DNA of 64,000 nt, from the NCBI GenBank assembly GCA_907163375.1, contig CAJQUW010007539.1:310001-374000 (forward strand). Reading direction: 5' to 3'. Position numbers and translations under genes: made by a program. Under the pieces are notes generated by a model. That model did not search any database, had not been told where the DNA came from, and saw only the letters and a list, made by a program, of their open reading frames with translations. This DNA comes from Prostheceraeus crozeri. Its lineage: Eukaryota; Platyhelminthes; Polycladida; Euryleptidae. Shown piece after piece: positions 38,283-52,123 of the stretch; the stretch's first letter is position 1, and every line of letters begins with the position of its first letter.

Positions 38283-38803
38283 CACAGAACTAGAAAGGTC
38301 GTCTATTCTTCCGTTTGACTAGAAAGGAAGCATTGGAACATGTAGCGTTAATGAAATGGCACAATCTGCTGACATAATACCATAGCAATCGAACAATGGG
38401 CAGCCAGTTCAACATTAAACACGCCAAATTGTGCAAAGTTTCAGTGACTGTTATCAACCGGATCACACAGCAAAGAGACACAGACGATGTCAAGTTCTAC
38501 ACAGAAGTTTATGAACGTTTTTCGTGCACCTTCTATCCTTGTTTATAATGATCGGAGGGACCAACATTATTGAGAAAACTTTTGCGCAATGATCTGAATT
38601 CTTCGAATCTGAAAGAGACGTGGAGATGGGAGCATTTTGAAGGAATTCACAGCAATCCGCAATCGACGCATGACTATGCTTCCTGTCTCTGCAAGGTATT
38701 GAAACTTTCTTCTTGTCCTTTTATTAAGCTCCTGCATGTGCCATCGTTTTGAGTCAGTTTGCACTTCTAGCAAAGTGATACGGTTAAACAATCTAATTCT
38801 GTG
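38283..38803. mobile_element. 521 bp non-autonomous DNA element, copy 1 (8 bp target site family)
   Basis: It is an interspersed repeat that matches 52793-53314 along its full length, at about nine positions in ten. The ends are CACAGAACTAGAAAGG and, inverted, CACAGAATTAGATTG. The flanking octamers ACAATTAC and ACAATAAT agree at 6 of 8 positions, consistent with an older 8 bp target duplication. A minus-strand frame (38493-38290) is shared with the other copy, but there is no known domain. Confidence 0.85.
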
Positions 38804-41800
38804 ACAATAATAGAATACGCGACGTTAGGCAACTCACAAATTTGACAAATAACTGTGTTGACGTGACTTTGAATTGGCTGTGTTTTGATTGAGACCATTG
38901 CGTCTCAGTACTCAACAAAACCTTCATCTAACTTCACTACTGTGCAATGCATTTCATTTCATGTACATAACTGTTCAGACATAAGTCGGTGGACTTATAA
39001 AGCGAGAATGGATACTACAAAATATCTGAATACTCAACTTGCATAAGCACCACACGCCCCTGATATAAGATTCTCGTGATAAGACGTGGTGGAAATGCAG
39101 GTAAGACGTCAAAAAGCATCACGACATGCCTCGTATTGATGGGGCAAAACAATGGCAGCAAAGGATCACTAAACAAGCCATTTGGACAAAGAAGCTGGGT
39201 TCGGGCAACAAGACTAAAGTTGACTTAGGAACCTCTTATGATGCAATATTATAAAGCTTGATCGCATGTATTTTTCCTTCAAGTAATTTTGGCTTTATAA
39301 GCATGTTACTCTTATCTTTAATCAGCATTATGTTATCGTTGACTCATTTCGTAAAGAGACTATTGACATAGATTTTATGAACACTTTTCATTGCTTTCTG
39401 TGAATCTCGCAATAAATCATTAAGCGCATGATAATTATGTCCGACGGACTTCGAAAGCGCGCACGCAAACACAAATATTGAGTTTTGCTACCAACAACAA
39501 AGGGGACCTTCCGATCATGTTATGAAGAGACTTTATGACACCATACAGCTAAACAATAACGAAGGAGCGGCTAAGAAAGATTGGCAATTTTTGGCATTTT
39601 TTCAGTTGTTGAGAAATGGATAAACTCCTGAAAAACATGATCTTCTACATATATATTTTGTTATTTCCTATGTCATTGGAGCATTGCGATGCCTAGCTCC
39701 GACTTCCTTCCTGTCGACTTCCAACGACTCCCTCGGACTGAACAAACAGTGACGTCATAATTGTAAGGATTAATTCACTTATCAAATCATCACAGCATCA
39801 AATATTCTCGACCCATCGCGATGAGCATCCCCGATAGATCAGCGCATTTTTCCTCTTATTACAAATTGCCATCAAGTGATAGCCTGTCACGCAGGTTGTA
39901 ACTTCACGCAACCTTTACAAATAAAAATTAAAGAAAATATTATCAATTCTTATTAAAACGACTTTTGCAGCTTTTTTTCGTTTGTAGCACAACATTACAC
40001 AGTAACACACAACATATGTATATGAAAGTTCATATGGATTCATTGGTTTGTATCAATTCATTATATAAAAATTCATGCAATTTTTTGAAATTAATAAAAT
40101 GTTATTTTTCGGTCTTCCTGCGCACAAAAATTAAATAATTATGTCAAAATATATTTCTCCGATCTGGCCTTGTCAATTGCGATAGAAAAAAATCGTAAGC
40201 GAAGATTTTTGGAAATCAAATGCTATATCATTCTAAATCTCTCTGCGAAATATCGATGTCTGGCAAATATACACATACCACAGTCAAAGTCTATCTTTAC
40301 AAAATCAATCGAAATTGCTGAGGTTAGCTTGAAAGCTTGCAATATTGAACAAGCTTTGTGTGTCATGATTTATGCATTCCAGGTGTGGATCTCAGGTAAG
40401 TGAATGTTCCGGGGAATGGGCTGAAACCTAATGATCATATCGCAATTCTGATTAAGAGTCATTGATTTTAGCAGAAAATGCTTTTAATTTTCAAAACATG
40501 CACCATTGAAATGCAGGACCCTCATGCTTCCGCAGGAACCTTTTTCGAGCAGGACGATGTAACTCATGTTGTGACAAACACACACGCAACACATCTAGCA
40601 AAAATGTAGCAAAACATGATGAAAAAACTTTGGTTGTCTCTTTATCAGCGACAGCACATGACTACTATTCAGTAATTGAAAATGTACAAAATTCAATAGG
40701 CCTAAGGATTAAGGATTAAATATCACATTCACTGAGGCTTTAAGATCCTTGAAGAGGCCATCCATGCACGCATTTTAAATTATGTAATCCTATGTCAATT
40801 CCTCTATAATTTTCTAGCAGTGGCAGCATCATAGAATGAATATTTAGTAGGTAGAGTTTCGACTCAAAGAAATGTCAGCATGCAGTGAACATTTTTATAT
40901 CATAAGATTCAGTTTATGCGGAGATTACGTTCCTGCGGCTCAAAAAGATGATCTATTTTTAAAAAGTTAAATTTTTGAAAATTATTCCTGTGGCTATATA
41001 CTAGCGATTTGGTATCTCGATGTAAGTAGCATGAAGCTCAGCGTAAATTAAGTTGATTATCAAGGAAATTTCATCAACCGCATTATAATGCAAGCTGTCA
41101 TAGAAAAGGTGAAATCTTCTTGGCTGATATTTCAAGATTTATGTTCAATTTAATTTTAAAAACACTGCTCTACAAGGCTGTCATGACACGGAGGATCTGT
41201 ATGGGTAGTACATATTATTGTTCCTTCTGTGTTGGTGTCATGATCAGTCAATTCAGTGGAAATTTCTTCTAAACTGCAAACATTTGCTTGTCTCACATTT
41301 GGCACTGGGTCTCAACTCGAGTTCATTTAATAAAATCGAAACTGCATACACATTGGGAATTCAATAAATACTGAGTTGCTACTCTATGAGTAGCAGTAAG
41401 CCGTAATGTAAACATTGCCGGGAAATTCTACTTAGAATTGTGAAAATTTAAAAAGAAATCAACTCTGAATAGTTGAAGATGATTTTATTATTATCTATTC
41501 AAGTAAAGCAATGGTTAACATTACGTTCTCCGAATGTATTAAGATCTTCACCAAAACAAGATTAACATGTGATAGCTTATCAAATTATTAGAAACCATGC
41601 GGGTTGGAACAAAATCAGTAGTATATGATGTTGAAATATAAGCCAAGTGCATAAATTGCAAATCTTAAAGTAACACTAAAATAGAAGATGTATTGAAAAA
41701 TTTAAAAAGATAAATTCAAAGTTACGCCGTTTCGGGTGATTCTACAACCATTATCAAGTGGAAAGTGGAATGGACAGAATATGGACTGCACATTTTTGAA

Positions 41801-43321
41801 GGGGTCCATCACGGGTCTCGCTTGTCTTCAACCCACAGCATCAGAGGTACTGACCATCATCCCTCGACAGGTGGTGCGCACGAGGATCACTCTCACGTCC
41901 CGCCTAAACATTGTTCTCTGTGGATCAGATCCTCTCACCATCGTGCAGAGCACGCTTGCTTGGCGGGTGGTCTCCTTTGTCTCCATCCCTAACCAGAACC
42001 TGTGAATATGCTGGGGGAAGCATGTCCAATCTAATGCCTTGTATTTTGGCGTCGCTCTGCACGAACCTGCGCTCAATCGAGGAGGGTGTGCGTGTTGAAG
42101 CAAGCGGGTAAACGACGCCAAATTCAGAGCATCTGGCGAACCTGGTGCACCACATATTGTTGAATATGTCCTACTTTTACAGATGATGGTGTACTTTCCT
42201 CTTTTCCTCCTGATCCATTTCTGATGCTAATAATGTAATATTCTTTCAACTATACCAGCACCGTGGAATGTGCGTATTGTGATGTAAGCTTTGGTGTTGC
42301 ATTTAGGTCACTGTGCATGTTAAAGTTTGTCTTAATTGTGACGCACTTGACCTACAGAATTATCCAATAATCCCGGCTGAATCCTCTGTTTATATGTTTT
42401 CCACAAGCTAGAATGATTCGATCAATCTGATGCATGTTTTGCGTTTAACATGAGGAGCTGAGATGTTATTTTGAGTACTTTCTCAATTGCTATTATTACC
42501 TCTAAAATGACCATTCCTCTCGTTATTGCGGATTGCTTGGTGTAGCGCCGCTCATAATGAATCATTTTTTTCAATTTTTCCTCGAGGAATGATATATCAA
42601 ACAAATTGGACGCACAGGGTAGGAATATGTAACACCAACTATCGACTGAGAGAATAGATTGTAATGTGGGGATTAAATCACTTAAGCAACTCTTATATCC
42701 TTTGTAAGCCGATCATCAACATATTTGGGCACAAGACATTTTCAATTTTATTTTCATGGTAAAAAATAGTTAAAACAATACAGTTTGAGATAGCATCAAT
42801 GAGAAAATGATTAGGAAATCATTGAAATGCAAGTATATCCGGATATAATAACCGGTAGATAATTAAATTTGCCATACTGACTATGCGGCATCTTTTAGTG
42901 TTAGCGGCAGAGCATGATAAATGAAATTGCTGATTTCCAGATTTGAAAACGATCTTCTCTCAGTGTCACGCCTCAAGTCATAACCAACAATGTCATCATT
43001 AAAATCAAAGATATAATGAGTAGAGGACGCAAAGTTAGAGTTCATTCCTCAAGACAAGCAGCCTGCAATAAGGAATTCCTTTTCTACAGAGTTCCAGACG
43101 TAGTAAAGAAATACAAGCTAATAGTCACTGCCTCACCGATGCTCACTTGCAGAGGGCTGTTGAGCATTCTACACTAAGCAAATTCCTAATGCGTCAATGA
43201 AAATGCATTATTCTCTTGCCCTACAAGTCACTTCGATAATATATCAACTCCTCTCTATCAACTCCCTCTGTAAACGAAAAAAGTGGCAGCTTAGCCAGTG
43301 AGATGAAAAACGTTGCAGTAC
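38804..43321. other. Intergenic stretch with one GC-rich patch
   Basis: No recognised gene. A GC-rich patch at about 41760-42130 stands out, with overlapping open frames on both strands (for example 42121-41828 on the minus strand). It may be a decayed coding segment or transposon piece, but I see no family signature. The octamer TAGGCCTA occurs at 40697. Confidence 0.45.
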
Positions 43322-43323
43322 TA

Positions 43324-43883
43324 CACTGTAGACCGTAGACCGACAATTATCCTACAAAACTACTGACAAAATCAACCGACGATTGTCACCTCCAATATCT
43401 TGCGATATCCGACGAATTTGTAGGTTCTCCACTGACATCGAAACAGATGCTTTGCATTCAAATTAACTAAACAAAAACTGATGTAATGTTAAGGCACTAT
43501 CACCCGTAGTTAAATGAATAAAGTAAAAACCACACTAGTATGGAAGAATGGAAGACAGCATTCTTCCCTACTAGTGTGGCTTTCACTTTATTCATTAAAC
43601 AAAAACTGTTGAATATTGATTGATTTTTTCGATTAGTGATTGCTTGACTTTTGAGCAATCTGTATTATTGTGTGGCAAAACCATGATTCATTTTGACATA
43701 ATATAATTAATTACCTACATTTTTGTTAAAATTTAAGCTATAATTCATTGCTATTCATTTTGTCGCCTTTTGTCAGATATTGTAGGTGTTCAGTGGCAAT
43801 CATCCTACAAGAACTAACAATGACCGACAAAATAGATTTTGTAGGATAAATGACTGTCAGTTGTCTGTCAACGGTTTACAGTG
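43324..43883. mobile_element. 560 bp non-autonomous DNA element with inverted ends
   Basis: The ends CACTGTAGACCGTAGACCGA and, inverted, CACTGTAAACCGTTGACAGA are flanked by TA on both sides. Both subterminal regions contain TATCCTACAAAA. The superfamily is undecided. A separate hairpin is nested inside at 43513-43596. Confidence 0.7.
43513..43596. mobile_element. Nested perfect-type hairpin, 38 bp arms
   Basis: The arms at 43513-43550 and 43559-43596 pair almost completely around an 8-base loop. The surrounding sequence repeats TAAACAAAAACTG on either side (near 43468 and 43595). That suggests a later insertion into the larger element with target duplication. Confidence 0.75.
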
Positions 43884-43885
43884 TA

Positions 43886-45284
43886 ACAATTATTATGCAC
43901 GTGTGCTGAAATTATGAGCATGTCACCATTATTTCATGGTTTTTAAGGTTACGTCTTTTTTATCTATGCAAATTAATACTTATTGCTTTATGATTTATAA
44001 ATATCAATTCAAACTTTCAGTCTTTAATGTAGAAGTAATGAAATTTAGCCGCTTTATCTATGTGATGATAATTCAATCCATTTATTCAAAATGTGATTCA
44101 CTCATAAAGTAAATTATAACATTCACTTAGAATGTCTTTCAGCGTTACCCTTTTTACATTTTCAAGTTGGTATCAGACGGGGATAATAGCATGCAGGTGA
44201 AGTCACTGACTACGAAATGTTGGCGACATGTATTCGTGCAGACTTATTGCTCGTAGAGTTTGGAAAGATCCAGGAAGCTGTGCAGCAAATTCATCTGTAG
44301 ATTTCCTGTCTGAAAAAATGGATAATGGCTTACACGAGGTCTGTCATGCATATATAATACATTCTTCCAAATAAATAGAAACAACAATATGAGAGAGAGA
44401 AATAAATAGAAACAAACATGCACTTAATGTTTTGAGGAAATTCGACCAAACATGCCAGGGTGTGACATTCTCGCTATGTAGAAGCTTATGCAGGCGTGCA
44501 GCTTGCGTATTATTTGTCTCCTAAGTGCAGTTGGATATAGTCTGGTCGCCAGATCGAGTTTTTGCAGGGAATAGACTTTCAGAGAATGGTGTGCTGCTGC
44601 GGATCTGCGTGTCTGATGAGTTCTACCTGGCTCCTCTTCTTGTCAGACAGAATCACAAAAAACACATGGTAATCCAATATGATGCAGATTGCAGTTTACG
44701 GTAATAATGAGATTTTCTATGTGTTCTCTTTCAGTGAGAGGTTTCAAGTTAAGAGTCATAATAGGCCTATGACATGGAATATCTTCAAGTCATTTTCTAT
44801 CATGTATTTGTGCTGATCGGTGATGCAAAGGCTATGTTTAGAGACAGGAAGCCTTCAAAATCTGCTTGTGTTTTTTTTTCTGCAAGTATTTGGAAGCTTT
44901 GTGTGGAATTTTTCATGCCGGTTCCACCTCTGGCCAAGGGTCGTCCTATCTCGGCCAGCTATGAGTACAGCTGCGATAGAGCAGATACACTGTGTATTAA
45001 TGCTTTAAAGGTTCATTGAATCTGTTCATAAACCAAGAATAACCCGCAAAGTGTACTTCTGGTTATATGTAGCCAATGGATAAGGATAGTACACGTTAAC
45101 CTATTCAATCTCAAATTTCAAAAATAGTCGATGCGAGCGATAACCGTTATGCTTCACAGAAAATATCTGTTAATATAAAAAAATGATGACATCACAGTTA
45201 AAATCCGAAAATATCAGATAAACAGCGATTGCTTTTCTGGACATCTTCGTTCAGATTATAAGAAGCAGTGAAATTAATCTTAGA
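43886..45284. other. Intergenic stretch, nothing recognised
   Basis: No gene is seen. A short duplication, AATAAATAGAAACAA, flanks a GAGAGAGA run at 44375-44415. The octamer TAGGCCTA is at 44762. Confidence 0.5.
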
Positions 45285-45400
45285 GAGAGAGAGAAGAGAG
45301 AAAATTATATATTTGTAAATAGAAATCAGAAATTACAAAGATAATTTTACATAAATAGTTCAAGTCAAAGACGTCAAGTTATTAGATAACACATTAAAAA
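45285..45400 (-). mobile_element. LINE 3' end, tail only
   Basis: A GAGAGAGAGA run is followed by sequence resembling that next to the LINE fragment's tail at 29834-29930 (shared ATTTAT/TAAATAGAAATCA and AAGTCAAAGACGTCAAGT-like order). It is probably a severely 5'-truncated copy of the same LINE family on the minus strand. Confidence 0.45.
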
Positions 45401-48400
45401 ATCACAAAGCAGTTGTGTCTACTTAGATGTTCATTTTAGCGGATATTCACTGCGTACAGTAGACAATGCAGAATAACTATTTCATAGAATTATGTTATAT
45501 CATGACAAGTGACTGCGTTTGATTCTGATTCTCGCCGAATGCAATTGCTGTGTGCAATAAAACGCTTCCTTTTGTTAATGCAATGATTTATTGGCTCAAG
45601 CCTAAAATATTCGACACAAAACCGTCCATGTCCACTTACAAGTCCGCACATGCATGTAATTAATTCTGACATGTGCAGATAGTGGATACCTGAGACAAAT
45701 GCCCTTAATACAAAGAGGCATGTGGAGGGAAAATGTCCTCAGCTACAGGTATCGCAGTTCTGTGGTGATAAGTTGATCGGTTTCAACAAAATTTGAAACG
45801 CAATGATGGATGATCTATGAGCACCGATTTCTGTCAATTACACGCAGCAAATGACTATTCAAACTTGATCCAAAAGAATTACTTTTCATTGATTACCGGC
45901 ATTCCTTTGCCTATTTCATTTTGATAAATATACCAAAAAATGTTGAAATTGACTCAAACAATAATTTATCCGATATCACTGACAGCTACCGTTCTTCCGA
46001 AATGCGGGGTAAAGTCGCAAATGTGTCGAAGGAAACTTCAATGCATCTAAAAATTCGATAGTCTCACCAGTAAGTTGCAGATTTGCAGAGACTCATTTCG
46101 TTAGTCTTCCATGAAAAATCTTATTTCTCATAAAAAGTCTTTTTTCTAAAATAATGTTTTATTACATTAGGTTTCTTTTAGGTTGATGGAAACTGAATCT
46201 CCTACGTAGCATAAAAAGTCATCAGTTATTTCAATCAACTCCATCGAAACCAGACTGCATGTAAAAAGCATCGAGACTATTCGAATCCTTGCAGTGCTGT
46301 TCCGAATGGCGTGGAATTCTTTGCTTAAAATATTTCTTACAAAAAGGAAAATGGAAGCTTCCTTTATTCTCCAGTCTAAATCATTCCTTGTCAGTTTCAT
46401 CGTCACAATTAAAATGTCTGCAGCTTTCTGTTCATTGCTAGTTTTTATAACGAAAAGTACAGTCAAATGCTAAAGTGGTGACAAATTTATCGGTGAAATC
46501 CGATATTTTAGTAGCTCATAAACTCAGTGAACAGTTTTGTGCAACTGATAATTAATGAGCTCATAAAATTTCATTTGCTCTTAAGATTTTATCACTAAAT
46601 TATTGCTATCTAGCAAATTTAGCTGATGATAAAATTCTTTATGCAACAAGCAATCGCTTCATAGCTAATATCATTAGCTACCAAGATTTTATACAATAGA
46701 CCCTTAAAAAAGAATCTATTGATATTAGTAGGAGCCTAAATGTACGAGATAAGTTTGAAAATGATATTTTTAGTATGGAGATATGGTATGATACAATGTA
46801 GAGATAAATAGATTGTCCTGGGTTACATATCTTTACCAAGAAGAAACGTCTGACATGAAAAGATGATGAATGATGAAATATGTTAGCAGAGTAAGTTAAG
46901 AAATGCAGTTAATAAAAGAGGAAATCACGATTACTGTCAAGTTCAGCTATATTATTGATGAATGGATTGAATTCATGTATGTGACTGCCGTGAACCAGAT
47001 TGTCGATAGTAACGTTGATGTGTTCCACTTGACAATGTCTAGAAATAGAAAATATTGGAGCTGAAAGGTGATTTTTAAAGCAGTGGAGCAGGAGTGGTCT
47101 TATAGTCCTGCCTATATAAAATTGGTCGCATTTCTTGCAGTTTATTTAGAAAAAAACATATTTTCGATTGCACAATAGTTTGTTGATTATTGCACAATTT
47201 GTAAGAGAACATTGGTTTTTTTAGCTGTTGATGAAGAGTTCTGTTGCGCCTAGTTACTCGACCGTTGGGTTTGTGTTCAAATAAATCTCGTACATCTAAA
47301 CTAACATCAATCGATTCTTTTCTACCTGAAGATGATTGTTGGATAGCAGTCGACAAATTGCGTGAGAACAATAATAATAGAATCACAAAACATTCCTGCC
47401 TCCTTCCAGATACAAAACTGAATATGATGCTACTGTTGATGTAACAATAGAATAATCCCTAAAGAATTCGTAAGGTGAAAAAAGGAGCTACAGATGTGCT
47501 CATAAACAAACTAAAAGAAACACCAAATGCTACTCATGCAGGGTGGAGTAGGTTATCTGCATGATATTCAGAAATGGAAATATCTTGGCTGCTTAGATGT
47601 ATAAATGCAAGCTGACTGTGAAATGAATGAGTTTAGTGCCTCTTAATGCATTTTCATTAATATCAAAAAATAACAACTGTGAATACCAGTAAATTTCGAA
47701 AGTATTTAAGATGCTAATAATTTATATGAATTTCAACTTATGCAGATGTACGAACTAAATTGGTTGGTAAACTTAACACTCGCTGTTTGATAAAATGCAA
47801 AAAGTCAAGTGCGACCCACAAAACTCCAATTACTTAACGTGCATACAGCCTATCAAATTGGGCTCGATTTCTGTAGATAGGACCCTATCCATTAACTCTT
47901 AAAACGCAGCGCTCAAGACGTCATCCATTTTCTCAAAACTCAAATTGCGGGCGTCGATGTGGACGCGAAAATTTGTTGACGAACGATTTAATGAAAAGAT
48001 ATCACCATTGTGACAGTCTTTACCCTCGAAATTCTTAGGTTAGAATGTCGAATTAAACCTTCGAAGCCAGAACCGCCTGTTATTCGTAACGGTTCATTTT
48101 AAAGTCCACAAAAATGTTGATGTTGCGCGAGTGGTGGTTATTGCGGCAAGGAGACAAGGAGACAATATCAGCAAGGAGACAATATTTAGTACTGACTAGC
48201 GCTCATCAATTTTCAATCGATTAATTGAAATGAAGTGATCTGAAGCTCAGTATGACAGCATTACTCCACCAAGATAGCACTGCCGCTCTGATAACATGCC
48301 TAGAAGCTTTTCGAAAATTTTTTCCTGGACGTGCTATTTGATGACTTTACTTCTCTCGTGCTTTCCTGGTGTCTTGATTTGGGATCTCTCTGTTCGGTTG

Positions 48401-50534
48401 CATAAATCCATGCATATGTACATGCAAGAAGCGCTTAATTCGTCGTTTGAAACTTATACCACCCACCAAGAAATACGCGCATATCAATGAATAAATGTTG
48501 GAGAACTCAATGCTGTACTGTAGATCCTTGAAAGGCTCTTTATTTGTATTCAGCGATAGTTGCATAAATCACTGTTCCATACATTCCGATTATGATTTCC
48601 CACATCTTAGGCATTACAGATAATTTCCTATGTACATCGCATATAAAAGCTCAATTCTGAAAATGTCGATGGCTAAATTGTATATGCATTCAAGCAGTTG
48701 CCAAAATTTTGCTTTAAAAGAGTAGATGCTTGTCTAATGTTTATGTATATCTATTTCTTGTTTTCTTTCATACATAGGCTAAAGCTGTACAACATCAAAA
48801 TGTTAGTACAAAATAATTGTGCAAGGAGAGAGGTAATAGAAAATATTTGGTGAAAGCATAAAGATTATATAACAGAAAAAGAAAATTCTAGCACACTAAA
48901 AATCTACAGCTCAGCATACGTAGAATCCACCACCCCTTTGCTAACATTTATGTCCGACATTTGTCATTTTAAATGACAGTGACCACGTCGATTTGAACAT
49001 ATCATACAGAAGTGGAATCCAGGCTTGATTTTCAACCGGTGAGACCGGCACCAGGCTGTTCATTGTTTAGAATGATGCTTCATATTTCTATACATAGGAT
49101 TCGATGATTTTCTGCACGAAATAAAACGAATCTATGTCTAAAATAGAGTTGGCACCTGTCTGTGTTTGAGAAAACCGGTGTGCCGCTCTACCCCTCGATT
49201 GGGCGCTAAATGTCAGAGTTTCGCTGTATTTATAGGAAAAGTCATTATATTATGCATGAATAATAATGTTAAATCGAAGCTTAATCGAAATTTTGAAATG
49301 AACAGTTATTTGTCATTTTTGATAGTTTTGAGAAAAGATTTTATTACCAACCAAATTTTGTAACCGAAAACTGCAGATTGAGCTTTTTACATGCTTCGCT
49401 TGCTCTGCTTCACGTGTGATGCAGGAGGAATGATAAAACATCTATGAAAGGGGATCCATGTTCCGATCGTGAATGTGTTTTTCGAATTCATTGATATTGA
49501 AGCAGTCAACTGTTGTGGTAACATACACACATATCAGACAACTTTTATATTAGAACACACACAATTACATTGTACCAGAATCTTCATGTTATCTGAGAGA
49601 AATTCATCTGCAGTTTCAAAATGCATATTGACTTCGTAATGCATAAAGACCTGGATGGATCGGCAACATAGCAACAGGTACAGCATGCGACCTGAGATTT
49701 TTATTTGAGAGATATTATACCCATGAAATAAAAGAAACAGGAAATCATTCACATTTAAAAAGACACATTTAGTCTTCACTTGTTGATAAAATAAAGACAA
49801 CTTCAGTTGCTTTATGGCAGTAGAGAATGCTTTTCATCACATTGAACAGCAATCCATGCCGTTACTCTTCCAAAAGCATCAAACCCTTTAGACAAGCGTG
49901 TAAGAATCAAAGCCGTGGCCATAATCATGAACAATTTATTGAGATAATGTAGGCTATAATTATCAGTAGCCAAATATTTGACAAAAGACCAATGGTTTCA
50001 TCGCTGAATAATCCAATGGGACGATCACAAGCTTTTTTGAGGATCTTATGGGAATTCCCACACAACTCAATTCAACATGTTTGCTTATCTGTCACCTATT
50101 GTGACCTCTATCATGCTGTATCCTCTGAAAGCAGAGAAATTTATTCATAAGAAAATCAATACTCTCATCTGATTTCCAATAGTCAGGACATGATTCTTGA
50201 ATAAACCTACCCAGGTAGCAATCGAATCCTTACATAACACTTCTCGGTTATTACAAGATAAAAGAAAGAAACTGCGAATGCTTTCAATTACTTTGCATGT
50301 TAATCAGATTTGGTTGATAATGTGTACAAATGTAGATTTTGTATAGGATTTTCTAAGTAGATCCATAACATCATCGTTAAGTCATTAAAATACTGCAAGG
50401 ATGCATCCATGGCAAATGTCACATGCTGACATAGAAGTAGATAATAGAAGGAACTTCTATGGCTAATTTCTATGCATGCTGACATAGCAAAATCCAACCT
50501 AATAATACAACATTAACATGGATTTTCTCGGGCA
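45401..50534. other. Intergenic stretch, nothing recognised
   Basis: I read both strands and found no exon with family resemblance, no RNA gene and no long repeat. A small GGCAAGGAGACAA triplication lies near 48145-48185. Confidence 0.5.
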
Positions 50535-50652
50535 ACAATGTAGAAATACCATATGAGATTTCAAGGTAAGTAATGTACAAAGCAGACGCCACGTTAGCGG
50601 CCGACCATTTGTTCATTATTTACAAAGAAATCTCATGTGGTATTTCCATTGT
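50535..50652. mobile_element. Fold-back element, about 27 bp arms
   Basis: The arms at 50535-50562 and 50627-50652 (around AAATACCATATGAGATT and its inverse) differ at a few bases and enclose a 64-base loop. Confidence 0.65.
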
Positions 50653-50826
50653 CTACTTATATGCATCTATATCTGTCCATAGACTTCCTGTAACAGAACA
50701 TTCTTCTGCAATTTAGAAGTCTATGATCTTAGCAGTAACTTCTATGTTATAAGTATTGAAAAATGGCGGCAGGGTAATGCCATTGCTGCCTGCCGACAGC
50801 ATGCAGCAATGTACAAACTGTCATTA

Positions 50827-50880
50827 CAAGGAGGTCTAGATATCCATAATTGTACAATTATAGATATCTAGACCTCCTTG
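50827..50880. repeat. 54 bp near-perfect palindrome
   Basis: CAAGGAGGTCTAGATATC opens and its reverse complement closes a palindrome with one mismatched pair. The centre ATAATTGTACAATTAT is itself palindromic, so there is essentially no loop. It is embedded in a 0.25 kb stretch with other hairpins (near 50765 and 50940). Confidence 0.9.
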
Positions 50881-52123
50881 GCCATTATTCCTGTATCATT
50901 GTTTACGGTCTATCAGTTCCGCAATGCCCCAATAAAAAGAAAGATATCTTCTTAAACATTATATTTTAAGATATCACTGCCGTGCTGCAATGCCCCTCGT
51001 CCATCGTGCTGACAATGGGCATTGCTGAACAGGAAAGTCAACACAGAAATCCATCATGTGGAAAAGTCATTGAAAGGTAATCTTTACGAAATTTTTATCG
51101 CCGTCTGCCTCGATTACCATTTTATGTTTAGCTGATCCTTCGACAGTATGTGGAAAATTTAAGGAATGTTTTGTAATCACCGTTATATACAGAAATGCGA
51201 AATCTCAATTATGAATCGAAGTATGACTTTAGAGTTTTCATATCTTGCGGTTCAATTGCCTCAAAGTGATGCATAGCACCGCCATTATCGAAATATGTTT
51301 TCACCATTCCTTTTAGAACCTGATTTGCGTGGAAAAGTTCTGCGTCATTTATAATGTCAAATTTCCTCAGCGATTTAAAATGTCTGTACAATGACGCCCT
51401 CATACATATCAGACTCGTTTTTGAGTAATAGTCACACCCTTTTTAGCTCGCAACATCGAATAAAAGTATCATAGTATATCATTTAATTGTTCTTTTGAAA
51501 CATTAGAAAGCCTTTCATCTAATTGGTGATCATTGAAGAATTGTTTTAAATTCTGGACCCATAATATTTCTTGTCTCGCATTTGAATTCAGAACAGCGCT
51601 ACTTTCTATTGATGCAATGTTATTTTACGTCAGCCGGGACTATTCGCAGTAGGCGTGCTATCAAACTCATCTAAAATTGATGGATCATTGCGAATCAGTT
51701 GTTGAACCTCACATATTTCATTAATCTCTTCCGCTTCCAGACCATTAATCATTTGTCTTCGAATTCCATCAAAATTTATCATGCGAAACATTCTAATTTA
51801 TGATTTCCTGTCAACTACTTGCGCAGACTGTTGTAAATTAAGTATCTCAAAAAGGCTTTCAAAATTTGAATTTTGTAACCAGAAAAGATGATATCATTGA
51901 AGTTAAGACATTCTATGAAACATCTAAGTCTAATGCAATATCAGATGAGAGCTATGATAAAGCATGGATAAAAGAGTTATGATACATAATTATGTAAGTG
52001 GATGGTTGCAGGCATAGAATTCTTTCTATTCATGACATCAATCATAGATCAATCATGGACATCTTATGATATATCGATATCCAAGCATAATCATGGAAGT
52101 ACATAGAAAACCGTAAACAATGT
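50881..52123. other. Intergenic stretch, nothing recognised
   Basis: No gene recognised. A minus-strand frame at 51403-51209 has no family resemblance. Confidence 0.45.
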
